The notes: generated from the letters alone by a model not told the origin. Positions 1-9,213 are shown, counted from the stretch's first letter. The stretch is DNA of 64,000 nucleotides from Hyphomicrobiaceae bacterium (GCA_020442165.1 JAGRKV010000054.1:1-64000); one strand, 5' to 3'. Program-made: numbers and translations.

Positions 1-44
1 GCTTCTGGTTGAGAACACCCCCGGAACAGGGGTGGCTGTATCGA

Positions 45-121
<77 letters not shown>

Positions 122-329
122 TCACCACCCGCCGGTCCGATATGGTCACCATCACGTGGTGAGGGTGACAATCCGGCGGGCCGAAAAATCAAGACCATCA
201 CAGGCCCCGACATGAACGGCCGCCTCTCGGGCGGCCGCAGCGAGGGGGCTTATAGCACAGTTCGCTCTACTGTGAAGGGTTTCGGCCCTCTTTTTCCAAG
301 TCACGCACAATCGCCGCAGGAGGGAACAT

Positions 330-548
330 GTGAAAAAAGAGAAATCAAAGCAAATCAGAGCTTTGAAAGCCCACGCGGGCGTTGCCGCACCAGTGCCGGG
401 ATCTGATCGCCAAACCCGCTTGGTTGAAATGCTTCAAATGAGGTTGCCCGCTGCCTGCGCCTGCGTATTTGAGAGCCGGCAACCCCGCCTGTCAGCCCTT
501 GCCACGGCCGCGAAAGCCGCCTCGGCCAATTGCTGCAAGTTGGCCTGA
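330..548 (+). CDS. Possible 72-residue protein, GTG start behind a strong ribosome binding site
   Basis: I do not recognise this product. The case for a gene is the AGGAGGG at 318-324, five bases before a GTG at 330, which opens a 72-codon frame with a Lys-rich start (MKKEKSKQIRALKAHAG). The stretch SDRQTRLVEMLQ loosely recalls the first helix of small DUF3489-type proteins, but the rest does not follow that family, so the gene could be a decayed copy. The second half is rich in Ala and Cys and less convincing. The remainder of the 122-565 gap holds a perfect 8-bp hairpin (217-224/230-237) and nothing else I can name. Confidence 0.35.
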   Translation: MKKEKSKQIRALKAHAGVAAPVPGSDRQTRLVEMLQMRLPAACACVFESRQPRLSALATAAKAASANCCKLA

Positions 549-565
549 GCCGCACTCAGCAGCGC

Positions 566-1099
566 TCAAGGCTGTTTCGCTGCGGCTCCAGTGCCAGCGG
601 CGGCATCCGTCAATCCCTGGAGGGCCTTTGTCATCGCCTCCACAACCTTGTCCTGTCCAGTAACGCCGTGACGGGAAATGAGAGCGGATGGTGCGGTGTA
701 TGCCACCTTGACCGTACCGTCCGCATCTTCAAAGGCGAGAACTTTCATCGGCAGATCGAGTCCGATCGTCCGGTTGGATTGCATCAGCGGCGTCCCGAGT
801 TTTGGATTGCCGAAAATGAGTAGTTCGGTCGGCTGCAGTGACATGCCTGCTGTTTTTGCACCGGCGGCATGATCGACGCGCGCGATGATCGCGACGCCCT
901 TTTCCTTAAGCTTCGCCGCCAAGGCGTCGATCGTTTCCTTGACCGAATGCGTGCTTGTCTTGACGACAAGATCGCTATCGGCGCGCACGCCGGCAGAGCC
1001 CATCACACTGACTGCAACAGCCGCGACCACCGGCAAGAGAAAGCGCGCTGTGGAGCGTCGCAGGATGGACGGTCGTTGGGTTGTGGCTTGACACTGCAT
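566..1099 (-). CDS. Secreted DUF302 family protein
   Basis: The product is about 177 residues. A basic N-terminus (RRSTAR) and a hydrophobic run (FLLPVVAAVAVSVMGSAG) form a signal peptide with likely cleavage after VRA, so it should act in the periplasm. The mature part (DSDLVVKTSTHSVKETIDALAAKL) is the DUF302 fold: the SVKETIDAL helix, the IIARVDHAAGA strand, the LLIFGNPKLGTPLMQ segment and the LPMKVL strand are all present. The biochemical role of DUF302 is not established. I chose ATG 1099 because the signal peptide follows it directly; a longer frame runs to 1135. It stands alone on the minus strand. Confidence 0.85.
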   Translation of the reverse strand: MQCQATTQRPSILRRSTARFLLPVVAAVAVSVMGSAGVRADSDLVVKTSTHSVKETIDALAAKLKEKGVAIIARVDHAAGAKTAGMSLQPTELLIFGNPKLGTPLMQSNRTIGLDLPMKVLAFEDADGTVKVAYTAPSALISRHGVTGQDKVVEAMTKALQGLTDAAAGTGAAAKQP

Positions 1100-1329
1100 G
1101 ACAGGTACTCCCGGACAAGGCCTATTCCAATGCATTCGGATGGCGATCCGGCTACGTTACAAGTCGGTCGATTCTATGGAAGGCGTCACAACATCTCGAA
1201 GCGTTGGCAGCTATCGTGTTGCAAGACTGGTGTAGATTGAATGTGGCAGCCCAATGGGCGCGTCCGCATTGCGCACGCGCCGTTCAGCCAGTGATGCAAA
1301 CGAATGCGCGTGAAGGTGCAAGTGCGTTG

Positions 1330-1704
1330 CTATTCGCCCGCGATGCGCGGCGGATTGGCGGCCTGATCCGAGATCGTCTCGGTCTTCGCCCGCAAAAGGA
1401 AGTAGATGTTGCGCGCGTAGATGAATACGCCGAACTGTCCAATGATGATGACAGGGTCCTGGCGATAGAAGCCATAAGCCAGAACCAGCAAGCCGCCGAC
1501 GAAGCTGAAATACCAGAATGTTGCGGGCACGATGGAGCGGCGCGCTCGCTCGCTGGCGATCCATTGCACGAACCAGCGGCCCGTGAACATGAGCTGGCCA
1601 AACATGCCGATGCCCAGCCAGATCTTGTCGAGCGGCGTCATGCCATTCCACCAGCTGGCAAACTTGGCCGCGATACCGGCAAATTGGCTGGCAATAAGAT
1701 CCAT
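1330..1704 (-). CDS. LAB_N membrane protein (lipid-A-disaccharide synthase N-terminal domain)
   Basis: This is a 124-residue membrane protein with the LAB_N domain: WLGIGMFGQLMFTGRWFVQWIASE, then FWYFSFVGGLLVLAYGFYRQDP and FGVFIYARNIYF. It has about three membrane segments. Despite its name the domain is not the LpxB catalytic part. In Hyphomicrobiales it usually stands alone beside a DPM1-like glycosyltransferase, as here (the GT2 gene lies 153 bases upstream on the same strand). In Rhizobium a similar pair, RgtE/RgtF, takes part in making the polyprenyl-phosphate galacturonate donor for lipid A and core; I infer a related accessory or flipping role. The start is the ATG before DLIASQF. Confidence 0.85.
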   Translation of the reverse strand: MDLIASQFAGIAAKFASWWNGMTPLDKIWLGIGMFGQLMFTGRWFVQWIASERARRSIVPATFWYFSFVGGLLVLAYGFYRQDPVIIIGQFGVFIYARNIYFLLRAKTETISDQAANPPRIAGE

Positions 1705-1857
1705 GGAACGGCTTCCCGTATCAGCGCCGTGACCCGATAGCAGATCGCAAGGCACCTGTCTGTGGCCGAAATGGCGCCACCACAACGCACCTGTGCATCG
1801 TCGTTCAGATGCGCGCGCTGCCAGCCGCTCGGCAGCGGTGCGGCAAATCCTGCCTGG

Positions 1858-2679
1858 TCAGCTCTTATCCACAGCACCGTTGGCAGGATCAGCGGCCGTG
1901 TCGTCAGAGCGCGTCCGCCCGCGAACCGGCAGCGCTGCGATATGATGACCTTGCGGCAGTCCTTCCACGATGCCAGGCACCTTGGTTCGCCGCCTGAGCC
2001 AGCTGACGCCGACAAGATCGTAGAGGCCGACAAGGGCCCGGTTCAAGTTGTTGTACTTGGAGACGCCCGCCTGCCGTGGCCGGTCGTTGACCGGAACATA
2101 GGCCACCTCGTGGCCATAGGTCTGGAATAGTGCCGGCAGGTAGCGATGCATTGAGGTGAAAAATGGCAGCCGCAAAAACACTTCGCGCCAGTAGGCTTTG
2201 ATACCGCAGCCGGTATCCGGACAATCGTCCTTGAGCACGGAGTCGCGAATGTAGTTGGCCGCTTTCGAAGCCCATCGCTTTGAGCCCGTATCCTTGCGCT
2301 GGGTGCGCCAGCCGTTGACGAGCGCCGGTCCGGCAGTGCCCGGCGGCGCCAGCTGGGCAACGAGTTTTGGAATATCGCGCGGGTCGTTCTGGCCGTCGCC
2401 GTCCATTGTCGCGATGACGGAGCTGGTGGCGGCCAAGATTCCAGACCGAAGGGCGGCGCTTTGGCCGCTGCGCTGATCGTGGCGCAGATACCTGAGCCCC
2501 GGCCGCGTTCCGCTGGCAATGAGGGCTTTAATCTCCGCGCCGGTTTCGTCGGTGCTGGCGTCGTCGACGACGATCACCTCGGCCAGCATGTCTAGCGGCA
2601 CGTTGGCATAGGTTTCGTCGACCAGACGGCCAATGTTCCCAGCCTCGTTGAGTGCTGGAATAACGACTGTAATGCGCAT
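1858..2679 (-). CDS. GT2 glycosyltransferase, dolichyl/polyprenyl-phosphate sugar synthase type
   Basis: A 273-residue family 2 glycosyltransferase of the DPM1 type. It opens with MRITVVIPALNEAGNI, has the nucleotide-binding VVDDASTDET near residue 38 and the acidic metal site MDGDGQNDP near residue 92. The segment KYNNLNRALVGLYDLVGVSWLRRR is typical of alphaproteobacterial members. No C-terminal membrane segments are visible, so it is probably a peripheral inner-membrane enzyme moving a sugar from a nucleotide donor to a polyprenyl phosphate. With the LAB_N gene downstream and a GT39 transferase divergent at 2865, it would supply the lipid-linked donor for sugar transfer in the periplasm. 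The sugar itself cannot be read from sequence. Confidence 0.85.
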   Translation of the reverse strand: MRITVVIPALNEAGNIGRLVDETYANVPLDMLAEVIVVDDASTDETGAEIKALIASGTRPGLRYLRHDQRSGQSAALRSGILAATSSVIATMDGDGQNDPRDIPKLVAQLAPPGTAGPALVNGWRTQRKDTGSKRWASKAANYIRDSVLKDDCPDTGCGIKAYWREVFLRLPFFTSMHRYLPALFQTYGHEVAYVPVNDRPRQAGVSKYNNLNRALVGLYDLVGVSWLRRRTKVPGIVEGLPQGHHIAALPVRGRTRSDDTAADPANGAVDKS

Positions 2680-2864
2680 GCTTGACCTGCTTTGGCGGCT
2701 CGCCGCATCCCCGCATTGTGGGGGGCTGGTGCCATGGCGCGCCGCAAGTGTGCTGGCAAAGAGACTACCAGTCTTCCCGACACGGCCTCAACCTAGTAAA
2801 TCTCCCGCGTCTGTGGCAGTTGCCATTGGGCCGCATGCGGATAGGCGCAGGAGTTGCTTCCATA

Positions 2865-4358
2865 ATGAAACTGGACCAAGGCATCAATGCTGGACGTAGC
2901 CAAGCCCGCTGGATTGCCGCCTTGCTTCTGGGGCTGGCGGCCCTGCTCGGGTTGCGGCTGATCTTGCTCGGCTTGAATCGCACCGATCTGTTCTTCGATG
3001 AAGCGCAATACTGGTCGTGGAGTTTGGAGCCGGACTTTGGCTATTATTCCAAGCCGCCGCTGATCGCCTGGCTGATCCGCGCGGCCACCGATGTGTGCGG
3101 CCATGGCGAGGCTTGCATTCGAACACCCGCTCCGATCATCCACACGCTGACGGCGCTCGTCGTATTTCTGATCGGCAAACGCCTTTTTGGCACGGTGACA
3201 GGCGTTCTGTCGGCATTGGCCTTCGCCACGTTGCCTGGCGTCTCGGTATCGTCCGGTATCATTTCGACCGACGTGCCGCTGCTGTTCTTTTGGGCACTGG
3301 CCCTGCTGGCGTTGATTTTGATGCGCGAACAGGCAGGCTTGTGGCCGGCATTGCTCCTGGGGTTCGCGCTTGGTGCCGGCTTGAACGCCAAATACGCGAT
3401 GGTCTGGTTCGTTCTGTGCCTGGGCGTCTATCTCATTGCCACGCCGCGCGAGCGAGGCATCTTGAAGGATTGGCGCCTATGGTTTGCTTTCGCCATCGCA
3501 GCCGCAATGCTTGCCCCCAACATCGCGTGGAACCAGGCGCATAAGTTCGCCACGTTGTCCCACACGGCCGACAATGCCAACTGGCAGGGATCGCTGTTGC
3601 ATCCGGGCAAGGCGCTGGAATTCTTCGCAGCGCAATTCGGTGTATTCGGTCCGGTCCTGTTTGCGGGTCTTCTCATGATCGGATGGCGCGCGTGGAAAGA
3701 GGGCGTTCCGGAAGCGGACCGGCTTTTGCTTGCTTTCTCCGTGCCGGTCATCGTCGTCATCACGATCCAGGCATTCCTCTCGCGTGCACATGCCAATTGG
3801 GCGGCGGTTTCCTATGTCGCGGCGACCGTGTTGGTGATCGCGACCATGATCCGCGATGTCGATTGGAAATGGCTGCGCCGGTCCATGCTGCTGCACGTCG
3901 CCTTGTTGCTCGCGCTCATACCCGCCACTGTTTTCGCCGGTCGCTATGTGCTGCCGTCCGGCGTCGATCCCTTTTCCCGGACACTGGGCTGGCGCGAGGT
4001 CGCCGATGCAACCCGCCAGGAACTGGCCGCGGCCCGGGCTGCAGGCCATCCCTTTGCCGCCGTTTTGACGGAAGACCGCTCTGTAACGGCCGAGCTGATC
4101 TACTATATGCGCGATGAGCCGACGCCGGTTCTGGCATGGCGCGCTGGCCCCCGGCCGACCGATCATTATGAGCTGACGCGGCCCTACACGTCTGCGGTAG
4201 CTTCGCCCGTGCTGCTGGTCAGCCTCAGCCGTGCGGATCGGCAGCTGATGGCACGATTTGACAAGGCACGCCTGGTCAATGAGCGTAAACTGCCAGCGGG
4301 CAGGGGCAAGCCTCGCACCGTGATCTATACAGCCCTCGAGGGGTTCAAGGAAAAATGA
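2865..4358 (+). CDS. GT39/ArnT-like integral membrane glycosyltransferase
   Basis: About 497 residues with many hydrophobic segments and a Pro-Leu rich membrane core. The first periplasmic loop has the family motif FFDEAQYW(SWSLEPDFGYYSKPP), where the Asp-Glu pair and the following Lys/Pro are expected to form the active site of PMT/ArnT transferases. These enzymes move a sugar from a polyprenyl-phosphate donor to lipid A, core or protein on the periplasmic side. I chose ATG 2865, which has GCAGGAG about 11 bases upstream; an upstream in-frame ATG at 2835 is less well placed. The divergent GT2 and LAB_N genes plausibly make its donor. Its stop overlaps the next start (ATGA). Confidence 0.85.
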   Translation: MKLDQGINAGRSQARWIAALLLGLAALLGLRLILLGLNRTDLFFDEAQYWSWSLEPDFGYYSKPPLIAWLIRAATDVCGHGEACIRTPAPIIHTLTALVVFLIGKRLFGTVTGVLSALAFATLPGVSVSSGIISTDVPLLFFWALALLALILMREQAGLWPALLLGFALGAGLNAKYAMVWFVLCLGVYLIATPRERGILKDWRLWFAFAIAAAMLAPNIAWNQAHKFATLSHTADNANWQGSLLHPGKALEFFAAQFGVFGPVLFAGLLMIGWRAWKEGVPEADRLLLAFSVPVIVVITIQAFLSRAHANWAAVSYVAATVLVIATMIRDVDWKWLRRSMLLHVALLLALIPATVFAGRYVLPSGVDPFSRTLGWREVADATRQELAAARAAGHPFAAVLTEDRSVTAELIYYMRDEPTPVLAWRAGPRPTDHYELTRPYTSAVASPVLLVSLSRADRQLMARFDKARLVNERKLPAGRGKPRTVIYTALEGFKEK

Positions 4359-6205
4359 CAACGGCCGGCAAGAAGCCGAAAACAATAACCGCGACACCTG
4401 CAGAAGATTGCGACAAGAAGCTCTCAGAAGCGTTCGTTCTTCTGGACAACAGCTCGGCTGACGGCGGCTCATCGCTCTTCTTTCGCGAACCGATGAGCAC
4501 GATTACCGCGCATAATGCCGGCGAAGTGCCTGCCGCCCTGCGGCAGCTTGAAACAGCACTTGCAGCCGGGCACTACGTTGCCGGTTTCCTCGCCTACGAA
4601 CTGGGCTATGTGCTGGAACCAAAGATTGCGCACTTGATGCCCAATTACCGGCGCGTGCCGCTCATCTGGTTTGGTGTGTACGACAAGCCGGCGGTGATGA
4701 GTTCCGCTGAAGTGGCCAATTGGCTCGACAGACATACGTTGAGCCACAGCTATGAGTTCACGAACGTCAGGCTGGCGTGGCATCGCGACGCTTATGTTTC
4801 CCGGTTCGAGCGTGTCCAGGAGATGATACGCGCCGGCGACATCTATCAGCTCAATCTCACCTTCAAGGCGCGCTTTGGCTTGAGCGGCTCGCCCCTGGCG
4901 TTCTATCGCGATATGCGCCAGCGCCAGCGCGTCGCCTATGGCGGCATCGTCGATACCGGCGCGGCGACCGTGCTGTCCGCATCGCCAGAACTGTTCGTCG
5001 AGCAGCACGGCCGCGTCATCGAGACAAGGCCAATGAAGGGCACTGCCCCGCGCGCGGGCCGTGAGGATGCCGATGCCGAGCAGCGCCGCATTCTGGCGAC
5101 CGATGTCAAGCAGCGCGCCGAGAACTTGATGATAGTCGATCTCATGCGCAACGATCTGGGTCGTATAGCTGAAATTGGCAGCGTCTCAGTCACCGATCTC
5201 TTCACCGTCGAGACTTTCCGCACGTTGCATCAGATGACGTCCGGTGTTCGCGCGACGCTGAAGGAAGGCATCGGCTTGACCGAACTGCTGGAAGCGATCT
5301 TCCCGCCCGGCTCGGTGATAGGCGCGCCGAAAATTCGCGCCATGGAACTGATCCGCGAGATCGAGACGGAGCCGCGCGGCGTCTATTGCGGCGCCATCGG
5401 CTACATCGCACCGACGCGCGAATCCGTTTTCAACGTCGCGATCCGCACGCCCGTTATCTTTCGCGATGGCACCGGCGAGATGGGCATCGGCTCTGGCGTC
5501 GTCTACGATTCTGAGGGCGGCAAGGAATACGACGAATGCCTGCTGAAGCTGAAGTTCTTGACCGATCCGCCCAAGAGCTTCGAGCTGATCGAGACCATGC
5601 TCTATGACGGCGAGAAGGGCTTCGTTCTGCTTGATCGGCACATGCAGCGCTTGGAATCCTCGGCGCGCTATTTTGGATTTCCCTATGATGGCGCCGCCGC
5701 GACCGCCGCTCTTCGCGATGCCGTCGCTGAGCGCGAGGGCGAACGCCTCAGGGTCAGAATGCTGCTTGCCGAAGATGGACGCTTCAGCGTCACGGTGGCG
5801 CCTCAGCCGCCTCAGCCAGCTGACGCGGTAATGCGCTACACAATCTCCGGTACGCGGCTGTCGTCAGCCGATGCGTTTCTCTACCATAAGACCACGCGCC
5901 GCGAGCTCTATGACCGGGAATGGCAGGAGGCGCACGATCGCCTCGGTGCTGACGAGGTCATATATTTGAACGAACGGGACGAGTTGGCGGAAGGCAGCCG
6001 CACCTCGATCTTCATCGAACGGGACGGCAAGCTACTCACGCCACCGCTGGAGGCTGGCCTGCTGCCAGGCACTCTGCGCGCTGAATTGCTGGCGGCAGGT
6101 CGCGCCGTGGAGCAGCGCCTGTCGCGCGATGACCTGCGCAATGCAAAGGCGGTTTATCTCGGCAACTCGGTACGCGGCTTAGTGAAAGCCGAACCTCTCG
6201 GCTGA
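4355..6205 (+). CDS. pabB: Bifunctional aminodeoxychorismate synthase component I / aminodeoxychorismate lyase (PabB-PabC fusion)
   Basis: A 616-residue fusion for p-aminobenzoate, hence folate, synthesis. Residues about 40-400 are the chorismate-binding PabB domain: IYQLNLTFKARF, SPELF, the RPMKGT loop with the PabB lysine, LMRNDLGRI, PPGSVIGAPKIRAMELI and YCGAIGYIAP. Residues about 405-616 are a class IV PLP aminotransferase fold matching PabC: ETMLYDGEKGFVLLDRHMQRL, the lysine in LYHKTTRRELYD, and EGSRTSIFI with LEAGLLPGTLR. No PabA glutaminase lies nearby. Translation is coupled to the upstream GT39 gene through ATGA, although the two products share no obvious pathway. Confidence 0.93.
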   Translation: MTTAGKKPKTITATPAEDCDKKLSEAFVLLDNSSADGGSSLFFREPMSTITAHNAGEVPAALRQLETALAAGHYVAGFLAYELGYVLEPKIAHLMPNYRRVPLIWFGVYDKPAVMSSAEVANWLDRHTLSHSYEFTNVRLAWHRDAYVSRFERVQEMIRAGDIYQLNLTFKARFGLSGSPLAFYRDMRQRQRVAYGGIVDTGAATVLSASPELFVEQHGRVIETRPMKGTAPRAGREDADAEQRRILATDVKQRAENLMIVDLMRNDLGRIAEIGSVSVTDLFTVETFRTLHQMTSGVRATLKEGIGLTELLEAIFPPGSVIGAPKIRAMELIREIETEPRGVYCGAIGYIAPTRESVFNVAIRTPVIFRDGTGEMGIGSGVVYDSEGGKEYDECLLKLKFLTDPPKSFELIETMLYDGEKGFVLLDRHMQRLESSARYFGFPYDGAAATAALRDAVAEREGERLRVRMLLAEDGRFSVTVAPQPPQPADAVMRYTISGTRLSSADAFLYHKTTRRELYDREWQEAHDRLGADEVIYLNERDELAEGSRTSIFIERDGKLLTPPLEAGLLPGTLRAELLAAGRAVEQRLSRDDLRNAKAVYLGNSVRGLVKAEPLG

Positions 6206-6384
6206 AGCCTTCCGATTGCAGTAATTCGACGTCGGCACGTCGTCTGAAGCATGCAGCTCTGCTGAAGACCTCAAAAAAAGTGCGGCCCCAACTCTACATT
6301 TCGTGGCCACGCGCGCAGGCAAACCGGCGCTTCGGCGTCTTGCACGCAAGGAAGCGGCCCCGGCAGGCGAAACACCGACCAGTC

Positions 6385-6567
6385 TCAGTTGGATTCGGGG
6401 GTCTGCACCGCGACGGGCTTGACCTCATCCCCCATGTGCGAGCCGTTATACATGGCGGCAATCGTCAGCACGAACGCGGCCAGCGTCAGGACCGTGGCGA
6501 CCACGATTCCGCGCCGGGATTTGCGCAGACGTCGATTGTAGGGGCTTCTATGTATGGGGAAACGCAT
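6385..6567 (-). CDS. Small single-span membrane protein
   Basis: A 60-residue protein with a very basic N-terminus (MRFPIHRSPYNRRLRKSRRG), one membrane segment (IVVATVLTLAAFVLTIAAMY) and a short polar tail. By the positive-inside rule the N-terminus should be cytoplasmic. I do not recognise the family. Two ATG codons lie in tandem at 6570 and 6567; AAAGG is better spaced for 6567. It is followed on the same strand by no other gene, and a second tiny membrane protein lies upstream at 6779-6955. Confidence 0.6.
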   Translation of the reverse strand: MRFPIHRSPYNRRLRKSRRGIVVATVLTLAAFVLTIAAMYNGSHMGDEVKPVAVQTPESN

Positions 6568-6778
6568 CATAGACCTTTGGTCGCAAGTCAGCGGCTCATC
6601 ACGCCAGAGCGCTGAACGCCGCGCGACAGAACGGCACACATTTCCCATTGGTCAACCTGATGTTCGATGATTGCTCGCGACCAGGATCAACCGTCATGGT
6701 GGCCGATCACAATCACACCAAAAATTCAAATATTAGAATGTCACGATATGAGCTGGGGCGATGTGATCGTCACTGCAC

Positions 6779-6955
6779 TCACAAACCGCGCATCATGCAG
6801 CCGGCAAGCAGCACGACGTGAGCGAAAAGGAGTGCCCAGAATTCGTTTCCGGTCAGCATCGGAATTTCGGCATTGAAGAACTTCGTGATGAGCACGGTGA
6901 CTGTCACCACGATTGCAAAAACGAAGGTCAATATGCTCGGTGCCTTGAGGGCCAT
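6779..6955 (-). CDS. Small two-span membrane protein
   Basis: A 58-residue product, MALKAPSILTFVFAIVVTVT..., with two hydrophobic segments (residues about 7-23 and 38-54) joined by a loop containing FFNAEIPMLTGNEFW. I recall similar unnamed tiny proteins in Hyphomicrobiales, but give no function. The start at 6955 has GGAGAG about eight bases upstream. Its neighbours on the same strand are a 60-residue membrane protein and the 636-residue anchored protein at 7303-9213, separated by gaps long enough for separate promoters. Confidence 0.7.
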   Translation of the reverse strand: MALKAPSILTFVFAIVVTVTVLITKFFNAEIPMLTGNEFWALLFAHVVLLAGCMMRGL

Positions 6956-7302
6956 GATCGCGTCTCTCCATTCGGGCCGCTGGGTCCGGACTGAAATTCG
7001 TCCAAGACAGATCACGCGGCGACTCGTTGCGCTCTGACCGGCTTATAGCAGCCGCTCCGAGGGGCCGCAGCAGCCGTTGAGCCAGGCTTGTGGGCAACTC
7101 GAAGCCGCAAAGCATGATCGCCTGATTGTACGAGCTAATTTGCAACTGTGGCAGAAGCGCGCAAAGGCGGCATCCCGCTCCCGGCAGCCTCGCTCGGCAT
7201 TCCCCGGCGCTATTGGGGTCGCCCTGCACATGCAAGCGCCCATGCGCACAGCGGCGCCAAAGGGCCGGGACGCTGCACCGCCTCGCACGGATCGGCAGGG
7301 CG

Positions 7303-9213
7303 TCAGGAGTTTTCGTGCACGCTCGGCTTGGATGGCGCCGAAGCCGTAGGCGGTATGCCAGCTCCCCCATCGGAGGTTGAGGTCGCAGTGGTTTCCGAAA
7401 CCAGCGCCCTGGAGCGTCGTGGCAACAAAAGTCGCCGTATAACAAGCAGAACGAACAGTGCCAGGATTCCTAGTATGATGACGCCAGCGGGATGCTTCTC
7501 CCAGACCAGCAATGGACTGACCCGCCCTTCCCACGCGCGTTGCATGTCTTCGTAGGCCGCGACCGGGTCGAGCACGCCTTGCGGCCGCAGCATCATGTCG
7601 ACAGCCGCCATCTGGTCGCGGCTGGAAAGAACGGCCGTTCTGACCCGTTCAGGGGCAATGAGCCTGATGACGCCGGGCTCGCTGGCCACCGCCTTTAGAA
7701 CGCGGGCCCGGGGTGCGTTCTGCAGGCCCGAGAGATAACCCGCGAGCGCGCCAAGCTCCCGCTCGGTGAGGCTGCGGGCAAGCGACTTCAATTCTTCTGG
7801 TCCCAGCTCGAACAAGGTGTCGCGTGCAGCACGCTGAACTGATGCCAGGCGCGTAATGGCCAGCCGATCGCCAACGTCCAGTAACCGCTGCAGGCTTGCG
7901 CTGGAAAAGTCCTGTGGCCGCGCCCGCTGGTAGATCTCGTTGCTGACGACGGCCTGGAGATTGTCCCCCGCTACGGCCGACCATTTGAGGCCGGTTTCCA
8001 GCGAGCGGGTCGCGCCAGCTATTTCCATGCCCGCAGCGGGAAGTTTCGCGACGGCCTGATCGAGCGTGCCGTCTTCCAGCCGCCGGACGATGCCAGCCTC
8101 GCCTTCTTCCGCCATGATGAGGGCGACAACGGCATCGAGACGGGACAGCTGCGCTGGTGCCAAGCCGTTGAAGTAGGTTTTGAAGCGCTCGTTCGTCTCG
8201 GACAGCTCCAGCACCTTGGCGTGGGCGCGTCGGAATGATTGCCACACCCCGACGATGTGATCTGCGGACTTGTTGGCGATCTCCTTGACGTGCTCGTGGA
8301 TCTGCTCCGACAGCACGTTGGCAAGTTCGGCGCGAACCTTGTCCTTGGTGGCTTCCGATTTCATCTCGTCGGCAATGATCGGCAGCACGCCATGCCTGAG
8401 GTCCCAGATGTCCTTGGCGATCAGCACCAGGCCCACCCCTCCGGCCGCGACGGAAACGAGCCGCGACAGGACGCTGCCGACCAGCCGCTGCCCAAGGCGC
8501 CGGGCGACGTTGGCCATCTGCCGACGCAAGACGAGGACGGCGACACCGGTAATGCCAGCGCTTGACTGCTTGAGAATATCAGCCGGGGAAACATCCGCCG
8601 CGCCGGAATCGCCATCGGCGGCGAGTCCGCCATCCGAGCCAGACGTGACAAAGCCCGCGACCGATGTGCCGTAGCGCGGGCCAAGGTAGGCTTCCAGACA
8701 TCGCGCCGTCGGGTCGGCCGCGCCCGCCGTGGCAAGTTCCAGCTGTCGGCCGATGTCGCGTGCGACTCCCGCCGCCAGCCCCTCAATTGCCGTCTTCATG
8801 GCATCGGACCGGTAGACGCGCTCGGCAACTGCTACGGCCAGTTCCTGAGCCTTTTCTTTCGAACCCAGGCTTTTGATGAGTGTGCCCCAGCTCGTCTCGT
8901 CGCGCACACTGGCCACGGCAATATCGACCCGGGCGTCGACGATGCGGTCGAGATTTCCCTCGCGCCACTGGTCCTTGACGAGCTCGGCGAAATCTACGGT
9001 GGCGATGCCCTGGCTCAGCGCCTTTTCCGTGACATCCGCAATGGCGGAGCGGAACGCGGCATCGTCCTGCGTCTGGCAGGCCTCATACTGCGCACGCGTT
9101 AGCTCCGGCACCGCCGCCAAGGCGCGCGGCGGCGCAGCGGGCATGCTGCCGGCGGCCATGGCTATCGCGATGAGACGAGAAATGGCCCGTTGGGCGCGTC
9201 CCGGCAATGGCAT
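7303..9213 (-). CDS. Unrecognised membrane-anchored protein with large periplasmic region
   Basis: A 636-residue protein I cannot assign to a family. It has a signal peptide (LIAIAMAAGSMPAAPPRALA), a long helical region with DETSWGTLIKSLGSKEKAQELAVAVAERV, a glycine/valine-rich hydrophobic stretch (RLVSVAAGGVGLVLIAKDIW, about residue 265), then helices with repeated leucine patterns. The segment LGPEELKSLARSLTERELGALAGYLSGL recalls helical-repeat modules such as those in MgtE-N or FliG, without clear homology. A C-terminal membrane segment (GVIILGILALFVLLVI) is followed by a basic, Ser/Thr-rich tail. The body is thus probably periplasmic and held at the inner membrane. ATG 9213 has GAGGAG only one base away, so the TTG at 9207, seven bases from it, may be the true start. 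Confidence 0.75.
   Translation of the reverse strand: MPLPGRAQRAISRLIAIAMAAGSMPAAPPRALAAVPELTRAQYEACQTQDDAAFRSAIADVTEKALSQGIATVDFAELVKDQWREGNLDRIVDARVDIAVASVRDETSWGTLIKSLGSKEKAQELAVAVAERVYRSDAMKTAIEGLAAGVARDIGRQLELATAGAADPTARCLEAYLGPRYGTSVAGFVTSGSDGGLAADGDSGAADVSPADILKQSSAGITGVAVLVLRRQMANVARRLGQRLVGSVLSRLVSVAAGGVGLVLIAKDIWDLRHGVLPIIADEMKSEATKDKVRAELANVLSEQIHEHVKEIANKSADHIVGVWQSFRRAHAKVLELSETNERFKTYFNGLAPAQLSRLDAVVALIMAEEGEAGIVRRLEDGTLDQAVAKLPAAGMEIAGATRSLETGLKWSAVAGDNLQAVVSNEIYQRARPQDFSSASLQRLLDVGDRLAITRLASVQRAARDTLFELGPEELKSLARSLTERELGALAGYLSGLQNAPRARVLKAVASEPGVIRLIAPERVRTAVLSSRDQMAAVDMMLRPQGVLDPVAAYEDMQRAWEGRVSPLLVWEKHPAGVIILGILALFVLLVIRRLLLPRRSRALVSETTATSTSDGGAGIPPTASAPSKPSVHENS

Noticed and set aside
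424..565. Open codons in frame after the DUF302 stop (suggesting readthrough)
   Set aside because: There is no start codon, no readthrough signal and no family match; 42 open codons are expected by chance at this GC content.
3477..4472. Open frame of about 330 codons opposite the GT39 gene
   Set aside because: The plus-strand gene has clear family motifs; the antisense product has none and is Arg/Gln/His-rich.
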